Counted from the stretch's first letter, positions 14,436 through 23,685 are shown. The stretch: 41,921 nt of DNA from Thiocapsa sp. KS1 (GCF_001499735.1 NZ_LN848260.1:1-41921), one strand, 5' to 3'. Program-made: numbers and translations. Notes: generated by a model not told the origin, from the sequence alone.

Positions 14436-17400
14436 TCATGCCCGGCAAAGCCCAGGATTACCAAAGACCGTCATAGCCAGTCCCCTTGCTGGGTCTTGGG
14501 AAAATCTTTGATCGACGACTTGATTGGCCGCGAAGTTCGCCTCGATCAGGCTCGCGCCGTCCGACCAGCGTTTCAGGAATTCTGGCAGCCAATGCGAGGG
14601 CACACGAGCGTCGAGCGGCCATGGTGAAGCGACGACGGCAGCACAGCCACGATCCAAGGTCTGCTTGGCGAGCCCCAGCGTGGTGGTTGCATCCGGATGC
14701 TTATCAGCTCGGCCGCCGCTGCAAACAAATAGAATTACGACGCCGACGTTTCGAAGGGCATCGGCTAGATCTCTCCCTGTGACTCGCAGGCCACCCTCAT
14801 CCGAAACCACATGGAAGTAGCGTCCCTCTGGGTGAATCCCTCCGTGAGCAGAGATGATCGCCATGCTTGCGCCTGAGAATGTTGAGGGAAGCGTCGAGCC
14901 ATTGTCGACGATGACCTCGTACTGGGCGAAGGTCGACTCAAGACGTTGCGCGATCATCGGAAGTGTCTGGCTTTCGGTTTCTCCCCCCACGGTCGAGATC
15001 CAGGCGCAGAGTCGCCCGTCGCCGATCATTCCTTTGGCGCGGGCAGCTTTCAGCCAGGAGAGCGACGGTGCGGCGGCCATCGGTCGCGACCTGCCAGCGA
15101 ACTGGTCATCGACGTAGAATAGATTTGGTGGAAACGTCTGGAAACGAGCATCCGCAACGACAACAACCGGCCCCTCAGGCAGGCTCGACAGGCGTAATTC
15201 CTCTGTCGTCGTATAGAACAGGTTCGCCGTGGTCTCGTCGATGCCATATGCATAGGGATACTCGGCCGCCCAACGCTGGAAGCGCTCTTCGTTCATGACA
15301 TCGTCTGGTTCTCGTCGGGGAGAATCAAGGCGACCGCCGATGGCATCGACTCTGACGAGCCTGCCAAAGGTGTCGAAGCCCGCCTGTACGACGCTTAGAC
15401 CCTCCCGTGCAATTGAGCAGGCAATCTCCGCTGGTTCTTCGACGCAGTTGGGAGCGGCCGGCGGCTTAGCAGCTTCGTCCCAGCCCGGCACTGCCACACC
15501 CTGATCAGAAAGGAGTTCCAGGGCGAACGACGTGTCCACCGCATCGCTGATGTAATTGTCGCTCGCCAGCGAGCGTTCTGCGGCAAGGGCTAAGTTCCGC
15601 ATGTCGAAGCCTACGTCATCGGAGAAGCGTGCAACGCTGCTCGCCTTGAGAAGGGCCAGCAGCCCCTCTGCCGATGGCACGGTTGCGGACATTGTTGCAA
15701 TCAGCGACTTTAGGTTTCCCCTCGCGTAACGGCACAGCTTGTCGAATATTTCATGGGCTTCCGGCGGAATGGTCGCACCAGATTCCCTTGCTTGACGCAG
15801 CAATTGGCCCAGCACCGCAGCGACCGGTTCGGTCTGCTCCTGTTGATCAAGGACCGCCATCGCGTTCTGGACGACGTCCGAAAGCAGCGCTTGGAGCCCC
15901 TCGTTGTCCGCTCCCGCGGATCGCAAGCTCACCTGGCGAACCTGGAGTTCTAGCGTATCCAGACGATGGGAATAGGTATCTGACAGCGCCATGCGCGCGA
16001 GAATATCCCGAGCCTTCTCTATGAACAAACGAGACTGGTCGAAAAGCCCGCAGTCACGGAGCATTCGGGCCGCGCAGGTGACTTCCTGCCAGATCTGTTC
16101 CTCGTCCCCAGCATCGTCCGCAGCGAGAGTGCACGCGATGGCGAGAAGCCCCTCCCGGAGCATGTGGCAGCGGTGATAGACGTCCGCCATGGCGAACCAG
16201 CTCAGCCTTCGGCGCCGAGGCGTATCTCCGCTGATAAGGAGTGCCTGCTCTGCCAGGTCCCTTGCTTGTTGCTTGTAACCCGAGTCAGCCAGCCTGCCAG
16301 CCGCCAGCCGAATCAAAGATAGGTCGACGTCGGGGTCAGATGCGTGTGGCGACACCGACGAGGCAAGCGCCAACCAACGTAGTAGAGCGTCGTGGTCTTC
16401 GCCGGTCTCAAGCGGAGCGTTGATTAGATAATGGGTGATCGCAGATACCACCTCTCCCGCTGGTTCTGTCAGTAGAGATATCGGAATAACCGACCTGCCG
16501 ATCACCACGGGCTCCTCTTGCGCCAGCCACTCAAACGCCGAGTTCAGAAACGGTTTGCGCTTGAGGAGCCAGTCGGCGCCCTCCTTTCCGACCGGGCGCA
16601 ATTGCTGGAGACTGATTCCACGCGAGGCAATGTCGAGCAACAGGTAGACCATCAAAGCGAGACCAGTCGTTCCTGAGACATAAGGTTGGATCAGCTCAGC
16701 CAAGCCGACTCGGAGCCTTTGTTCACCCGGATTTGCTGCGAGGTGATCGATGAGCGAGAGCATCGCGGATCTAATCCGCTCGTGCGACTCTGGAACGCTT
16801 CCAGCCTCTCGATCGTGGAGGAAGATGCCCTCTAGGGTCCGTAAGAGGAGCATCGCGCCTTGCCCCGACTGAGCTTGTGTCGTTGGGATCGGCATCGCAA
16901 GTTCGAGCGCATGAAAGACAAGCTTCCGTGAAAGCGCATCACGCACACATGCCATCCGATTGGCATCGGCCCAGGAGTTGCCGCCCTCGGTTAAGGCGAC
17001 AAACCCGGAATAGTCGGGAACGTCGGGCCCAGATAGGAAGCGCGCGAGTCTGTCGTAGAACTCGGCGTCGGCCTGACCGTCCGGCTCCTCGGTCGCCATG
17101 GCGGCGAGACCTGCATAGTCGCGTGCCGCGAGCAGGGCGCGTTGCTGACGCTGCTTCAGCCCAGGACTCCCCGGATACATCCGCGCAAGCCGCTCGGCGA
17201 TCTTATTTTCGAGGAGTTCCGAGCCAACGCCGTGCGCTGTGGCAAGGGCGCTTTCGAGGTCTTCCCGATTGCTCAAGTCGTCCACCACGGGCGCCAAGAT
17301 CTCGGACGCCAATCTTGCCGCATTGGCGTCCTGTGCTATCCAGGCGAGCTTAACCCGCGATGATGCATCGAGTTCTCTGTTTAGCGCGATTGCCACATGG

Positions 17401-18314
17401 ATTTCTTCCAGCGCTTGCACAGAAAACCCAGCTTTGTAGAGCACCTGGATGCGGAGATAGGGTTTGTTGGCATCGAGTTTGGCCGGAAGTTGCTCGATGT
17501 CGCTGAGGGTGCGGCCGAGACGCCCTTCCCGAATCCAGACATCCCATTGATCGACCCGCGCTGCCAAGATGCTCTCGGGATCGTCCGCGCTACTCGATCC
17601 CAGTACGCCGCATCCGTCAATCGAGAGCAGTAGGTCAGACAATGCCTCGCGGCGAGGGCTGGGCTGGTTCGCGTCAAGCGCAACATACAACATCCGCTGG
17701 CGCGCTAGCTCGATTGCTGCAGCTGCCAAAGCGTGCAACTGCGGAGCCCAAATGTCCGCAGGTTGAAGCGGCGCCGAAGCGCCCGGAGTGACATAGGGAT
17801 AAATATCGTCGTCCCGATAGCTAGCCGCGTCCACCACGATCACTGCTGTTCGCTCCGCTTGCACCGCTATGACGTCTAGCACCGACCGGCTCCGCCGGTC
17901 ACGTGAAGCGACTAACCGAAAGCGAGCCTTAAACCAAGCCTGCGCGGATGGCTCCATCTCCCGTCCGGAAAGAAGACGGAAGTTTGCGATCATCTCTTTC
18001 CAAACCTGCGCTTCACATTCTTCCGCTTTCCATCCAGCGGGTACGACGACCAAGAAATTTTGAACGGCCGGCCTCCCTACGTCAGAAAGGCCTGTGAGAA
18101 CCGCGACGAGCAGTCCCGCGCGAGACAGAGTATCCCGCGAGCCGAGATTGTAGATATCCGCAGCGCCGAAGACGTTCGGATTTTTGGCGATCGACTCCTG
18201 AATAACCTCTGCGAGGCGATCGTGTTCGCTGGTTCGTCCGTTTGAGGGCTGTGGCGCGCCAGCGTCATCCGACTTGCCATACAATTCTGAGTGATCGTCT
18301 TGGTCTACAGTCAT
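14436..18314 (-). CDS. Large protein with C-terminal CHAT caspase-like protease domain
   Basis: This 1292-residue protein has a C-terminal CHAT domain (about 1010-1290). The catalytic pair is visible as His1157 in AIISAHGG and Cys1198 in ILFVCSGG, followed by GCAAVVASPWPLDA, the usual CHAT substrate-pocket region. About residues 260-900 form a helical solenoid with TPR-like pairs (for example YKQQARDLAEQALLISGD and FDQSRLFIEKARDIL). The N-terminal 220 residues are an unrecognised alpha/beta domain. Known: TPR-CHAT proteases act as activated cell-suicide or processing enzymes, for example with type III-E CRISPR effectors. The start ATG 18314 has GGAG at about 5 nt. It is divergent from a WGR gene 46 bp away. 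An orphan anti-phage protease is my inference. Confidence 0.85.
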   Translation of the reverse strand: MTVDQDDHSELYGKSDDAGAPQPSNGRTSEHDRLAEVIQESIAKNPNVFGAADIYNLGSRDTLSRAGLLVAVLTGLSDVGRPAVQNFLVVVPAGWKAEECEAQVWKEMIANFRLLSGREMEPSAQAWFKARFRLVASRDRRSRSVLDVIAVQAERTAVIVVDAASYRDDDIYPYVTPGASAPLQPADIWAPQLHALAAAAIELARQRMLYVALDANQPSPRREALSDLLLSIDGCGVLGSSSADDPESILAARVDQWDVWIREGRLGRTLSDIEQLPAKLDANKPYLRIQVLYKAGFSVQALEEIHVAIALNRELDASSRVKLAWIAQDANAARLASEILAPVVDDLSNREDLESALATAHGVGSELLENKIAERLARMYPGSPGLKQRQQRALLAARDYAGLAAMATEEPDGQADAEFYDRLARFLSGPDVPDYSGFVALTEGGNSWADANRMACVRDALSRKLVFHALELAMPIPTTQAQSGQGAMLLLRTLEGIFLHDREAGSVPESHERIRSAMLSLIDHLAANPGEQRLRVGLAELIQPYVSGTTGLALMVYLLLDIASRGISLQQLRPVGKEGADWLLKRKPFLNSAFEWLAQEEPVVIGRSVIPISLLTEPAGEVVSAITHYLINAPLETGEDHDALLRWLALASSVSPHASDPDVDLSLIRLAAGRLADSGYKQQARDLAEQALLISGDTPRRRRLSWFAMADVYHRCHMLREGLLAIACTLAADDAGDEEQIWQEVTCAARMLRDCGLFDQSRLFIEKARDILARMALSDTYSHRLDTLELQVRQVSLRSAGADNEGLQALLSDVVQNAMAVLDQQEQTEPVAAVLGQLLRQARESGATIPPEAHEIFDKLCRYARGNLKSLIATMSATVPSAEGLLALLKASSVARFSDDVGFDMRNLALAAERSLASDNYISDAVDTSFALELLSDQGVAVPGWDEAAKPPAAPNCVEEPAEIACSIAREGLSVVQAGFDTFGRLVRVDAIGGRLDSPRREPDDVMNEERFQRWAAEYPYAYGIDETTANLFYTTTEELRLSSLPEGPVVVVADARFQTFPPNLFYVDDQFAGRSRPMAAAPSLSWLKAARAKGMIGDGRLCAWISTVGGETESQTLPMIAQRLESTFAQYEVIVDNGSTLPSTFSGASMAIISAHGGIHPEGRYFHVVSDEGGLRVTGRDLADALRNVGVVILFVCSGGRADKHPDATTTLGLAKQTLDRGCAAVVASPWPLDARVPSHWLPEFLKRWSDGASLIEANFAANQVVDQRFSQDPARGLAMTVFGNPGLCRA

Positions 18315-18360
18315 TCGTTCTCCGGCCCTCAGTCACGGACTCGCCAGGTGAGCCCGCGGG

Positions 18361-18621
18361 ATGTCTATGCTGTGCGTCATGGCCCCTTCCGCGACACAAC
18401 GCTCCTGGATCAACCCCGAGAAGGCCCGCTACTACCAGGTCTTCCTCGACCAGGATCTGTTCGGCGACTGGACCCTGATCAAGGTCTGGGGCGGCATCGG
18501 CTCGAACCGTGGCCGGATGCACAGCACCGGTGTTGCATCCTACGAGGCCGGCGTCGAGCAGATCGGCGAGATCGCTCGGCGCCGGGCTCAGCAAGGGTAC
18601 GCAAACGTGACCCCGGGATGA
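18361..18621 (+). CDS. WGR-domain protein
   Basis: This 86-residue protein is essentially one WGR domain: RYYQVFLDQDLFGDWTLIK, the signature Trp-Gly with the final Arg in VWGGIGSNRGR, then an alpha helix GVEQIGEIARRRAQQGY. WGR domains bind nucleic acid ends in PARPs and occur alone in many plasmids and islands. An internal ATG at 18379 is the alternative start; neither has a clear ribosome binding site. It shares a 46-bp divergent intergenic region with the CHAT gene and is followed by helicase remnants, so it may be part of the same defence region. Confidence 0.85.
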   Translation: MSMLCVMAPSATQRSWINPEKARYYQVFLDQDLFGDWTLIKVWGGIGSNRGRMHSTGVASYEAGVEQIGEIARRRAQQGYANVTPG

Positions 18622-18633
18622 CGCTACGCAAGC

Positions 18634-18768
18634 TCAGGTCTCCCGAACCGCACCGATACCATCGAGCTGCCCGAGCACCGCAGACTTGGCTCCGACCGGG
18701 ATGACCCAGTTACGGTACGGCGCCCCTTTATAGCGGCCCCCGAAGGACTTGGCGATAGCCTTCAACAT
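18634..18768 (-). pseudogene. C-terminal fragment of an unidentified protein
   Basis: A 44-codon frame, with homology-like sequence continuing upstream of its ATG (YNERVNP), reads MLKAIAKSFGGRYKGAPYRN and then WVIPVGAKSAVLGQL. The pattern 'fold over, GGRYxxxYRNW, P' is typical of a C-terminal module in DNA-processing proteins of mobile elements, but I cannot name the family. It is joined directly to the truncated helicase at 18773, as if a deletion fused two genes. Confidence 0.4.
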
Positions 18769-18772
18769 GGGA

Positions 18773-19363
18773 TTAACCCGCTCGTTGTAGGGCCACCGAG
18801 ATCTGATCGAGGAGTGTCGCGTAGACGTGAAAATCCAGCCCGAACTTCTCGTACAGCTCGTCGCGCCACTGCTCGACCAGGCTCCCCGGAGCCACGATCA
18901 GGATGCGGTGGGCATCCGCGCGCATGATGAGCTCGCGGATGTAGAGCCCGGCCATGATGGTCTTGCCCGCGCCGGGATCATCGGCCAGCACGTAGCGCAG
19001 CGGCTGGCGTGGCAGCAGGGCTTCGTAGACCGCCGTGATCTGATGCGGCAGCGGATCGACGTTCGAGCTGTGCACGGCCATCATGGGGTCGAAGAGAAAC
19101 GCGAGGTCGATGCGCTTGGCCTCGCAGGCAAGCTGGAAGGCCTCGCCGTCGCCGTCGAAGGCGAACGGGCGCTCGGCGGTGGCGATCGCGACCGTGGCCT
19201 CGTCGTCCCGCGCGAGCAGGCGCTCCTTGATCGCGCCGTCGGGGGTCTTGTAGATGAGCTGAAGCGCCCCGTCCCCGTGCGAGACCGTCGCCATGACCGA
19301 TACGATCTGGCTGGGCTCGATGCCGGTCAGGCTTTGCCCCGGTGCGATGTCTTCGAGTTTCAT
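18773..19363 (-). pseudogene. N-terminal fragment of an SNF2-type helicase
   Basis: From ATG 19363 ([20 protein letters not shown]) about 196 codons remain. They include the Q-like motif [14 protein letters not shown] and Walker [14 protein letters not shown], then [17 protein letters not shown] (motif Ia) and FGLDFHVY. This start matches the large RapA/SNF2-like helicases found in DISARM-type and similar defence loci, which are usually near 1000 residues. Motifs II-VI are missing and the frame ends in unrelated sequence, so it should be inactive as a helicase. Confidence 0.75.
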
Positions 19364-19399
19364 GGATCCTTTCCCCGATTCCCTTCCCGAGAGCCCCAT

Positions 19400-19950
19400 C
19401 CAAAGCGCGGAACATCATTCTCCGGGAACCATATTGCACAGAACGTGATGACCGGCAAGGAGCGAAGCATTCACTTCCCGACCGGCCATAACCGGCACTC
19501 TCCGAAACGACTCGACCGGAAACCCCGCCACGGATCGGCTTCCCCGGCCCACCGTCATCGCCGGCCTCGGGCTGAGGTCCGGATAGACGCGGTGCAGAGA
19601 GCGATCATACAGGGGAGCAAGACGAGCCATGCCGGGCGCCGGGTGGATTGGAGCATTGAAGAGCACGGCATCGAGGAGGGCCTGCAGGACGGCGTTCGGA
19701 TCGTTCGAGATCCGCGATCAGGGCAGGGCGATCCGTTACGGGGGGACGGTCAAGACGGCCATTCTCTTGCAAGGCAAGGGTCTTGATCATCGTCTCGCCC
19801 AAAACCCTATTCCAAGGATAGGCCATCACCACGCATGGCTTTGTATTTCAGAGTGTTACTTCCGGATGCCGCCCAATTTTCCCGCAGGTGGCCAAATCGA
19901 TGATCAAGGCTCTTGCAAACAACGCTCGCAGCGATTAATTTTATTTGGCG
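19400..19950. other. Gene-free stretch with decayed sequence
   Basis: Short frames on both strands overlap and none matches a family I know. An 11-bp inverted repeat CTTGATCATCG/CGATGATCAAG lies near 19781-19791 and 19899-19909. Probably a graveyard of small remnants between the helicase fragment and the tandem repeats. Confidence 0.4.
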
Positions 19951-19956
19951 TTTGAG

Positions 19957-20151
19957 CAGACGAAGGCTTGCGATTGCCGCCGGGATTCCGGCGGCCTGGA
20001 AAAAGCCACAGTTAGTTCTTCCTCGTCGCTCAGACGATGGGCTTGTGATTGCCGCCGGCAAATTCGGCGGCCTGAAAAAGTGTACAGTCTCTACGCCATC
20101 GTCGCTCAGACGACAGGCTTGTGATTGCCGCCGGGGTTCCGGCGGCTTGAC
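19957..20151. repeat. Tandem array, 74-76-bp period, about 2.6 copies
   Basis: Units start at 19957, 20031 and 20107. Each begins CAGACGA, continues GGCTTGTGATTGCCGCCGG, and holds a GC-rich hairpin (GCCGCCGG paired with CGGCGGC). The inter-hairpin segments of units 1 and 2 are themselves similar (AAAAAG, ACAGT, CGTCGCTCA), so the whole 75 bp is the repeat unit. Centromere-like, iteron-like or tandem structured-RNA roles are all possible; no adjacent gene explains it. Confidence 0.75.
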
Positions 20152-20218
20152 AACTGCGTGCTCAGGTATATCCCAGCGATTTCCCACGACGTGCACGCAT
20201 TCCTGTCCTTGATGACCT

Positions 20219-20365
20219 TTACGGCACGCCCTCTCCTTCCGCCCGCCTATACCGATCCCGGATCCTGATGAGCGTACGCAGCGCCTCGACATGGGTAGTG
20301 CGCTCGGTCAAGGTTGCGATCTCGATGCGCAAGGTGTTCACCGCCTGTTCTGCCTCGGCACCCTC
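20219..20365 (-). pseudogene. C-terminal remnant of a KfrA-like protein
   Basis: The minus strand reads EGAEAEQAVNTLRIEIATLT, ERTTHVEALRTLIRIRDRYR and ends at 20219. This matches the tail of the intact KfrA at 34518 (VQVAQLTERTAHFDDLRALI) and of the remnant at 33897. The rest of the gene is gone and Tn3 transposase sequence lies next to it. Confidence 0.6.
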
Positions 20366-20461
20366 AGGCCAGGAATGGCCGCCGGGCGGGAGCAATAAAG
20401 ATCGGCCGCCAATCGGCTCGGCTTCGCCCTGCATCGGCAGCTTCCTGCCGAACCCCGTCGC

Positions 20462-20965
20462 GATCCCGCCCCCGTGGTCGAGCATGTGGTCCAGCAACTG
20501 GGCATCGCAGAGATTGGATGGATGTCCCGTTACCTGGAGCGCAAGCCGACACGCCATGTGCACCGCGCAGAGATCCAGGCGCACTACGGTTACCGCGACT
20601 TCAGTGAACCGCCCTGATCCTTCCGGCTCGGTCGCCGAATACAATGCAAGGTGTTGTTGCCCGGTGTCATGACCCTGCCCCGTCTGGTCGCCCGCGTCCG
20701 TGACCGATCGGCTAGCCGCCTGTGGCGGCGGCTCTCGGCCTTGCCATCGGCGGCGCAGCAGGAGCGGCTCGGATGCGTTGATCCTGGTCCCGGAGGGGAC
20801 GCGTTACAGCCACCTGGATCGGATGCGCCACGCCCCACCACGCGCGTCAGTGCGCCGGCCTTGATCGGCGTGCTGCAGCGGCATCACGAATTGCATGAGT
20901 TGGGCATCGGCATGCTGGATCTAACGCTTCCACCAGGTCGCAGCGGTTCTCGCCGCCGCTGACAT
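20462..20965 (+). pseudogene. N-terminal Tn3-family transposase remnant
   Basis: Three blocks in shifting frames match Tn3-type TnpA N-terminal regions: VVEHVVQQLGIAEIGWMSRY with TRHVHRAEIQAHYGYRDFSE; KVLLPGVMTLPRLVARVRDR with SRLWRRLSALPSAAQQERL; then DALILVPEGTRYSHLDRMRH and PALIGVLQRHHELHELGIG. An internal deletion after SEPP and at least two frameshifts are visible. It may belong to the same transposase whose C-terminal ends occur at 23.84 and 33.5-33.84 kb. Confidence 0.75.
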
Positions 20966-21148
20966 AGCGCCGCGGCGGCTGCTTCGGGAAGGTATACCGT
21001 ATACCCCCATTTTAAAGGTCCGTGGACAACGCCCACAGGGTTACTCGCGCATCGATCCCGGTGCTGATACGCGCCCAGCAGGAGCATCGCCAAAAAACGC
21101 CAGGGCTCACATGGACAATGTAGGGAAACAGAGAGATAATTTGGCAAG

Positions 21149-21174
21149 GTGCAGGGTAAAAAAAACCCGGCACC
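21149..21174 (+). terminator. Hairpin with A-rich loop
   Basis: GGTGC-A-GGGT and ACCC-G-GCACC pair around a loop of six A residues. It is a possible terminator for decayed upstream genes or part of the alpA leader. No T-run follows on the plus strand. Confidence 0.3.
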
Positions 21175-21333
21175 ATAATCGATGTTCACCCACCATGTGC
21201 TGCAGCATCGGGATTAATCGGTGGCCTAGTGACCCGCCGAAGATGACATACACAGTACGCCACTGGTACTGCGACCGCCCCATCCCCCATGAATCGCGAC
21301 GTTGCGAGCCCCGGACGAACCGGAGTTTGTTGC

Positions 21334-21591
21334 ATGTCTGCGCAAAAATCTTGTTACACCACTTACACCACCGACCCTCTCCTTCGCGCCGATGAGGTGT
21401 TGCCGCTGGTCGGCCTCAGGACCCGCCAGGGGCTGCGCAACTGGATCGCGTCCGGCAGATTCCCGCAAGGGTTGCGGATCGGTACACGCGGCCGTGTCTG
21501 GCGCCTGAGTACGGTTGAGGCGTGGCGATCTGGGCTCTCGGCCGAGCGGCCGCCTTTTTCGGAGCCGGATCCCGAAAAAACCAGCCCCTAA
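21334..21591 (+). CDS. AlpA-like helix-turn-helix regulator
   Basis: This 85-residue protein resembles AlpA/MerR-type excisionase-like regulators: PLLRADEVLPLVGLRTRQGL then RNWIASGRFPQGLRIGTRGR and VWRLSTVEAW, which follows the 'LRxxEVxxxxGxxxxxxxxWxxxGxFPxxxxxGxRxxxW' pattern. Such proteins control prophage and satellite excision or replication genes. The start ATG 21334 has GGAG 9 nt upstream; longer in-frame starts lack this. A stem-loop at 21598-21628 directly follows the stop. It precedes a small gene and a RepA-like helicase in the same direction. Confidence 0.8.
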   Translation: MSAQKSCYTTYTTDPLLRADEVLPLVGLRTRQGLRNWIASGRFPQGLRIGTRGRVWRLSTVEAWRSGLSAERPPFSEPDPEKTSP

Positions 21592-21597
21592 AAAAAT

Positions 21598-21628
21598 AGC
21601 CCCGGACCGGAGAAAACCGGCTGGGGCT
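21598..21628 (+). terminator. Stem-loop after alpA-like gene
   Basis: AGCCCC and GGGGCT, then CCGG and CCGG, pair around AGAAAA with a small internal loop. The stem is strong but no T-run follows, so it may attenuate rather than fully terminate. Confidence 0.45.
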
Positions 21629-21874
21629 GGGCTGTACAGAGTGTTTCAAAACCTTACAGAAAATCACAACCACGAGATCAGATGAATCGACCACGGACTA
21701 GCCGGTCATGGGTCGCCACACTGATCTCCCGGCACGACCACACATACCCCATGGCATCGTGCGAGGCGCCTGCCAGCGCCTCCGATGAACGCCACCTGCC
21801 CGGCCTGCCCAGCCGGACCAGATCGATATGCGATCGGGCATCGCATGTGCCGCTACCTGCGAGAGGTAACACGC

Positions 21875-22036
21875 ATGCGTAATTATAGCCTTTTGACCGC
21901 GCCCGCGCTCGCTCGCGGCCAATGGCCAGAGATCCTGACCGGCCTCGAAATTGACCATCATCACCTGACCTTTCAGGATGATCGCGTGCTCGGGTTGAAT
22001 GTTGCACCGGTCTTGCCGGAGGCCGCACATGCCTAA
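21875..22036 (+). CDS. Small protein coupled to the RepA-like helicase
   Basis: This 53-residue protein starts at ATG 21875, chosen because GAGAGGT lies about 8 nt upstream. Its sequence (MRNYSLLTAPALARGQWPEI and then HHHLTFQDDRVLGLNV) has no motif I know. The stop overlaps the start of the helicase gene by 8 bp, so the two are translationally coupled. A regulatory or replication accessory role is inferred from that position only. Confidence 0.6.
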   Translation: MRNYSLLTAPALARGQWPEILTGLEIDHHHLTFQDDRVLGLNVAPVLPEAAHA

Positions 22037-23114
22037 AGTCGCATCCTTGCATCACGGGGCTTTCGGCAACGATCCCGGCAAACCGGCGAACGAGACTCGA
22101 TCGCACCTGGACAAGTACGTGACCGCGGCCGAGGTGGACCAGGCCGAATGGTCCCGCACCTGGGTGGTGAATCAGCTACTCGACGCCGGGCGTCTCTATG
22201 AAATCTATGGCAAATGGAAAACCGGAAAGAGCCTCGCGGGGCTGGATCTCGGGGCACACCTGTCGTGCGGCATGCCCTGGTGCGGTCGCGCCGTGATCCC
22301 TTGCGTCGTCATCTACGTAGCAGGTGAGGCGGTAGACGAGACCTTAGCCCGACTCGCCTCGTGGCGCATGCGCAAGCGCGTGGCCGGGGGTATGCCCTTC
22401 TACGTGCGTAAAGTCCCGACCGGGCTCGGGATCGTCGCACTCGCCGAAGAGTTCGCGGCCGAGGTGCGGGAGATCTCGGACAGACACCCAGACCTGCACC
22501 CGGTCATCATCATCGACACCCTGGCCCGCAACCTTGGCCCGGGGCTGAAGGAAGACGGTGAGGGGATGGGTGCCTTCGGAAACAACTTGCAGGATCTCCT
22601 CGTTAAGCCGATCGGATGCACCGCGTTCGTGATTCATCATTCGGGGCACGCGGAGGGTGATCGCTCCCGTGGGGCGAGTCAATGGCATGCCGTGATCGAC
22701 GGCAGCATGCGGATCGGGAAGACGCCAGACGGCATCGTCACGATGGATGCGGGATTTATGCGCTCGGGCGCCGGGGGCGATCGTTTTGCCTGGAAAATCG
22801 AGGTCCAGCAACTTCCGGGCGCCGACAATTTCGGCGCGCCGATCGAGCACCCTGTTCTCTATTCCCTCGACCCGCCTGCAACGCGCGCCAAAGCGCCAAG
22901 CGCAAACGAGCGGATCGTGATGGAGATCGTTGCGGCCCTGGAAGCGGAGGGCGCCCGCAACATCGCGAGCGAAACCATACGCGCACGCTGGCGAGATCGA
23001 GGGTACCCGCACGACAAGAATTGCGCTCGCACCTTGAGTTCCTGCGTCGATAAGGGGCACCTGCACCGATCTGGCGGGGGCTGGATTTCCACACCTTCGC
23101 TCGACACGGATTGA
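22029..23114 (+). CDS. RepA-like hexameric replicative helicase (AAA_25)
   Basis: This 361-residue protein fits the RSF1010-RepA/AAA_25 RecA-fold family. Walker A is GKWKTGKS (61-68), Walker B is VIIIDTLAR with Asp163, and the sensor histidines lie in FVIHHSGH (about 200-207). The C-terminal 80 residues (SANERIVMEIVAALEAEGAR) form a winged-helix-like tail. It would unwind DNA at an origin of this module. ATG 22029 has GGAGG 6 nt upstream. It follows alpA and a small gene, an order typical of satellite-like or integrative elements, and a long hairpin follows it at 23125. Confidence 0.85.
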   Translation: MPKVASLHHGAFGNDPGKPANETRSHLDKYVTAAEVDQAEWSRTWVVNQLLDAGRLYEIYGKWKTGKSLAGLDLGAHLSCGMPWCGRAVIPCVVIYVAGEAVDETLARLASWRMRKRVAGGMPFYVRKVPTGLGIVALAEEFAAEVREISDRHPDLHPVIIIDTLARNLGPGLKEDGEGMGAFGNNLQDLLVKPIGCTAFVIHHSGHAEGDRSRGASQWHAVIDGSMRIGKTPDGIVTMDAGFMRSGAGGDRFAWKIEVQQLPGADNFGAPIEHPVLYSLDPPATRAKAPSANERIVMEIVAALEAEGARNIASETIRARWRDRGYPHDKNCARTLSSCVDKGHLHRSGGGWISTPSLDTD

Positions 23115-23124
23115 GGCGACTCAC

Positions 23125-23173
23125 CCCGCCTCATCCGCCTCACCCTATAGGGTGGTGAGGCGGATGAGGCGGG
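23125..23173. terminator. 20-bp-stem hairpin after the helicase gene
   Basis: Arms 23125-23144 and 23154-23173 are exactly complementary (CCCGCCTCATCCGCCTCACC and its complement) with a 9-nt loop. A further partial copy GTGAGGCGGA lies at about 23189. There is no T-run. It is likely a strong bidirectional structural terminator, or a remnant of a small palindromic element. Confidence 0.6.
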
Positions 23174-23386
23174 TATTCGAGAGTCCCGTGAGGCGGATTT
23201 CTGGCTCTGTAAAACCGACCGTCCGAGCTGGCGTAGGCTGGCCACGCACCCGAACGGGACGTGGACAGACCACACAGTCACCCCACCAAACACTTCGGGT
23301 TCCTCCACTGAAGGCGTCTGTAACCTTCGAGAATATGGTTGCAATCGACTCCAAGTTTGGCTTTGGCAGCGGTTTGCTGATGGATT

Positions 23387-23653
23387 TCAGACGTGGTCCG
23401 GCCTCAATCCGGCCTCTTGCCTGCCCCGACGCTTGATGGCCTCCATGTCGAGCGGCCCCGCGGGAGCGCTGTTTTCTCCCTCGATCAAGGCTTGCCGCAA
23501 GGCTTCCAGCCTGGAGGCGGCCTCCTGTTCCTGCAGCAGTCGCAGGGAATCGCGAATCACCTCGCTGACCGAGGCATAGCGCCCGCTTTCCACGAGGGTG
23601 ACGACAAAATCGTTCCAGTGGTCGCCGAGGGTGATGGTTTGGGTTCTCGCCAT
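23387..23653 (-). CDS. ParD-like antitoxin (orphan)
   Basis: This 88-residue protein starts at ATG 23653, with AGGAGG 8 nt upstream. MARTQTITLGDHWNDFVVTL then ESGRYASVSEVIRDSLRLLQ is the ParD pattern: ribbon strand, helix, then 'GRYxSxSEVIRxxLRLL'. The C-terminal helix EQEAASRLEALRQALIEGE would bind a ParE toxin. No ParE follows; downstream sequence has no recognisable toxin, so it appears orphaned. A short palindrome at 23686-23700 in its promoter is a likely autoregulatory site. It lies just outside the left end of the 10.1-kb transposon. Confidence 0.88.
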   Translation of the reverse strand: MARTQTITLGDHWNDFVVTLVESGRYASVSEVIRDSLRLLQEQEAASRLEALRQALIEGENSAPAGPLDMEAIKRRGRQEAGLRPDHV

Positions 23654-23685
23654 GATGCGTTCCTCCTGTGTACTCCTCCTAAGTA

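Noticed and set aside
19957-20151. Possible CRISPR array
   Set aside because: The segments between the conserved hairpins are similar to each other, the period is about 75 bp and only 2.6 units exist; no cas gene is present.
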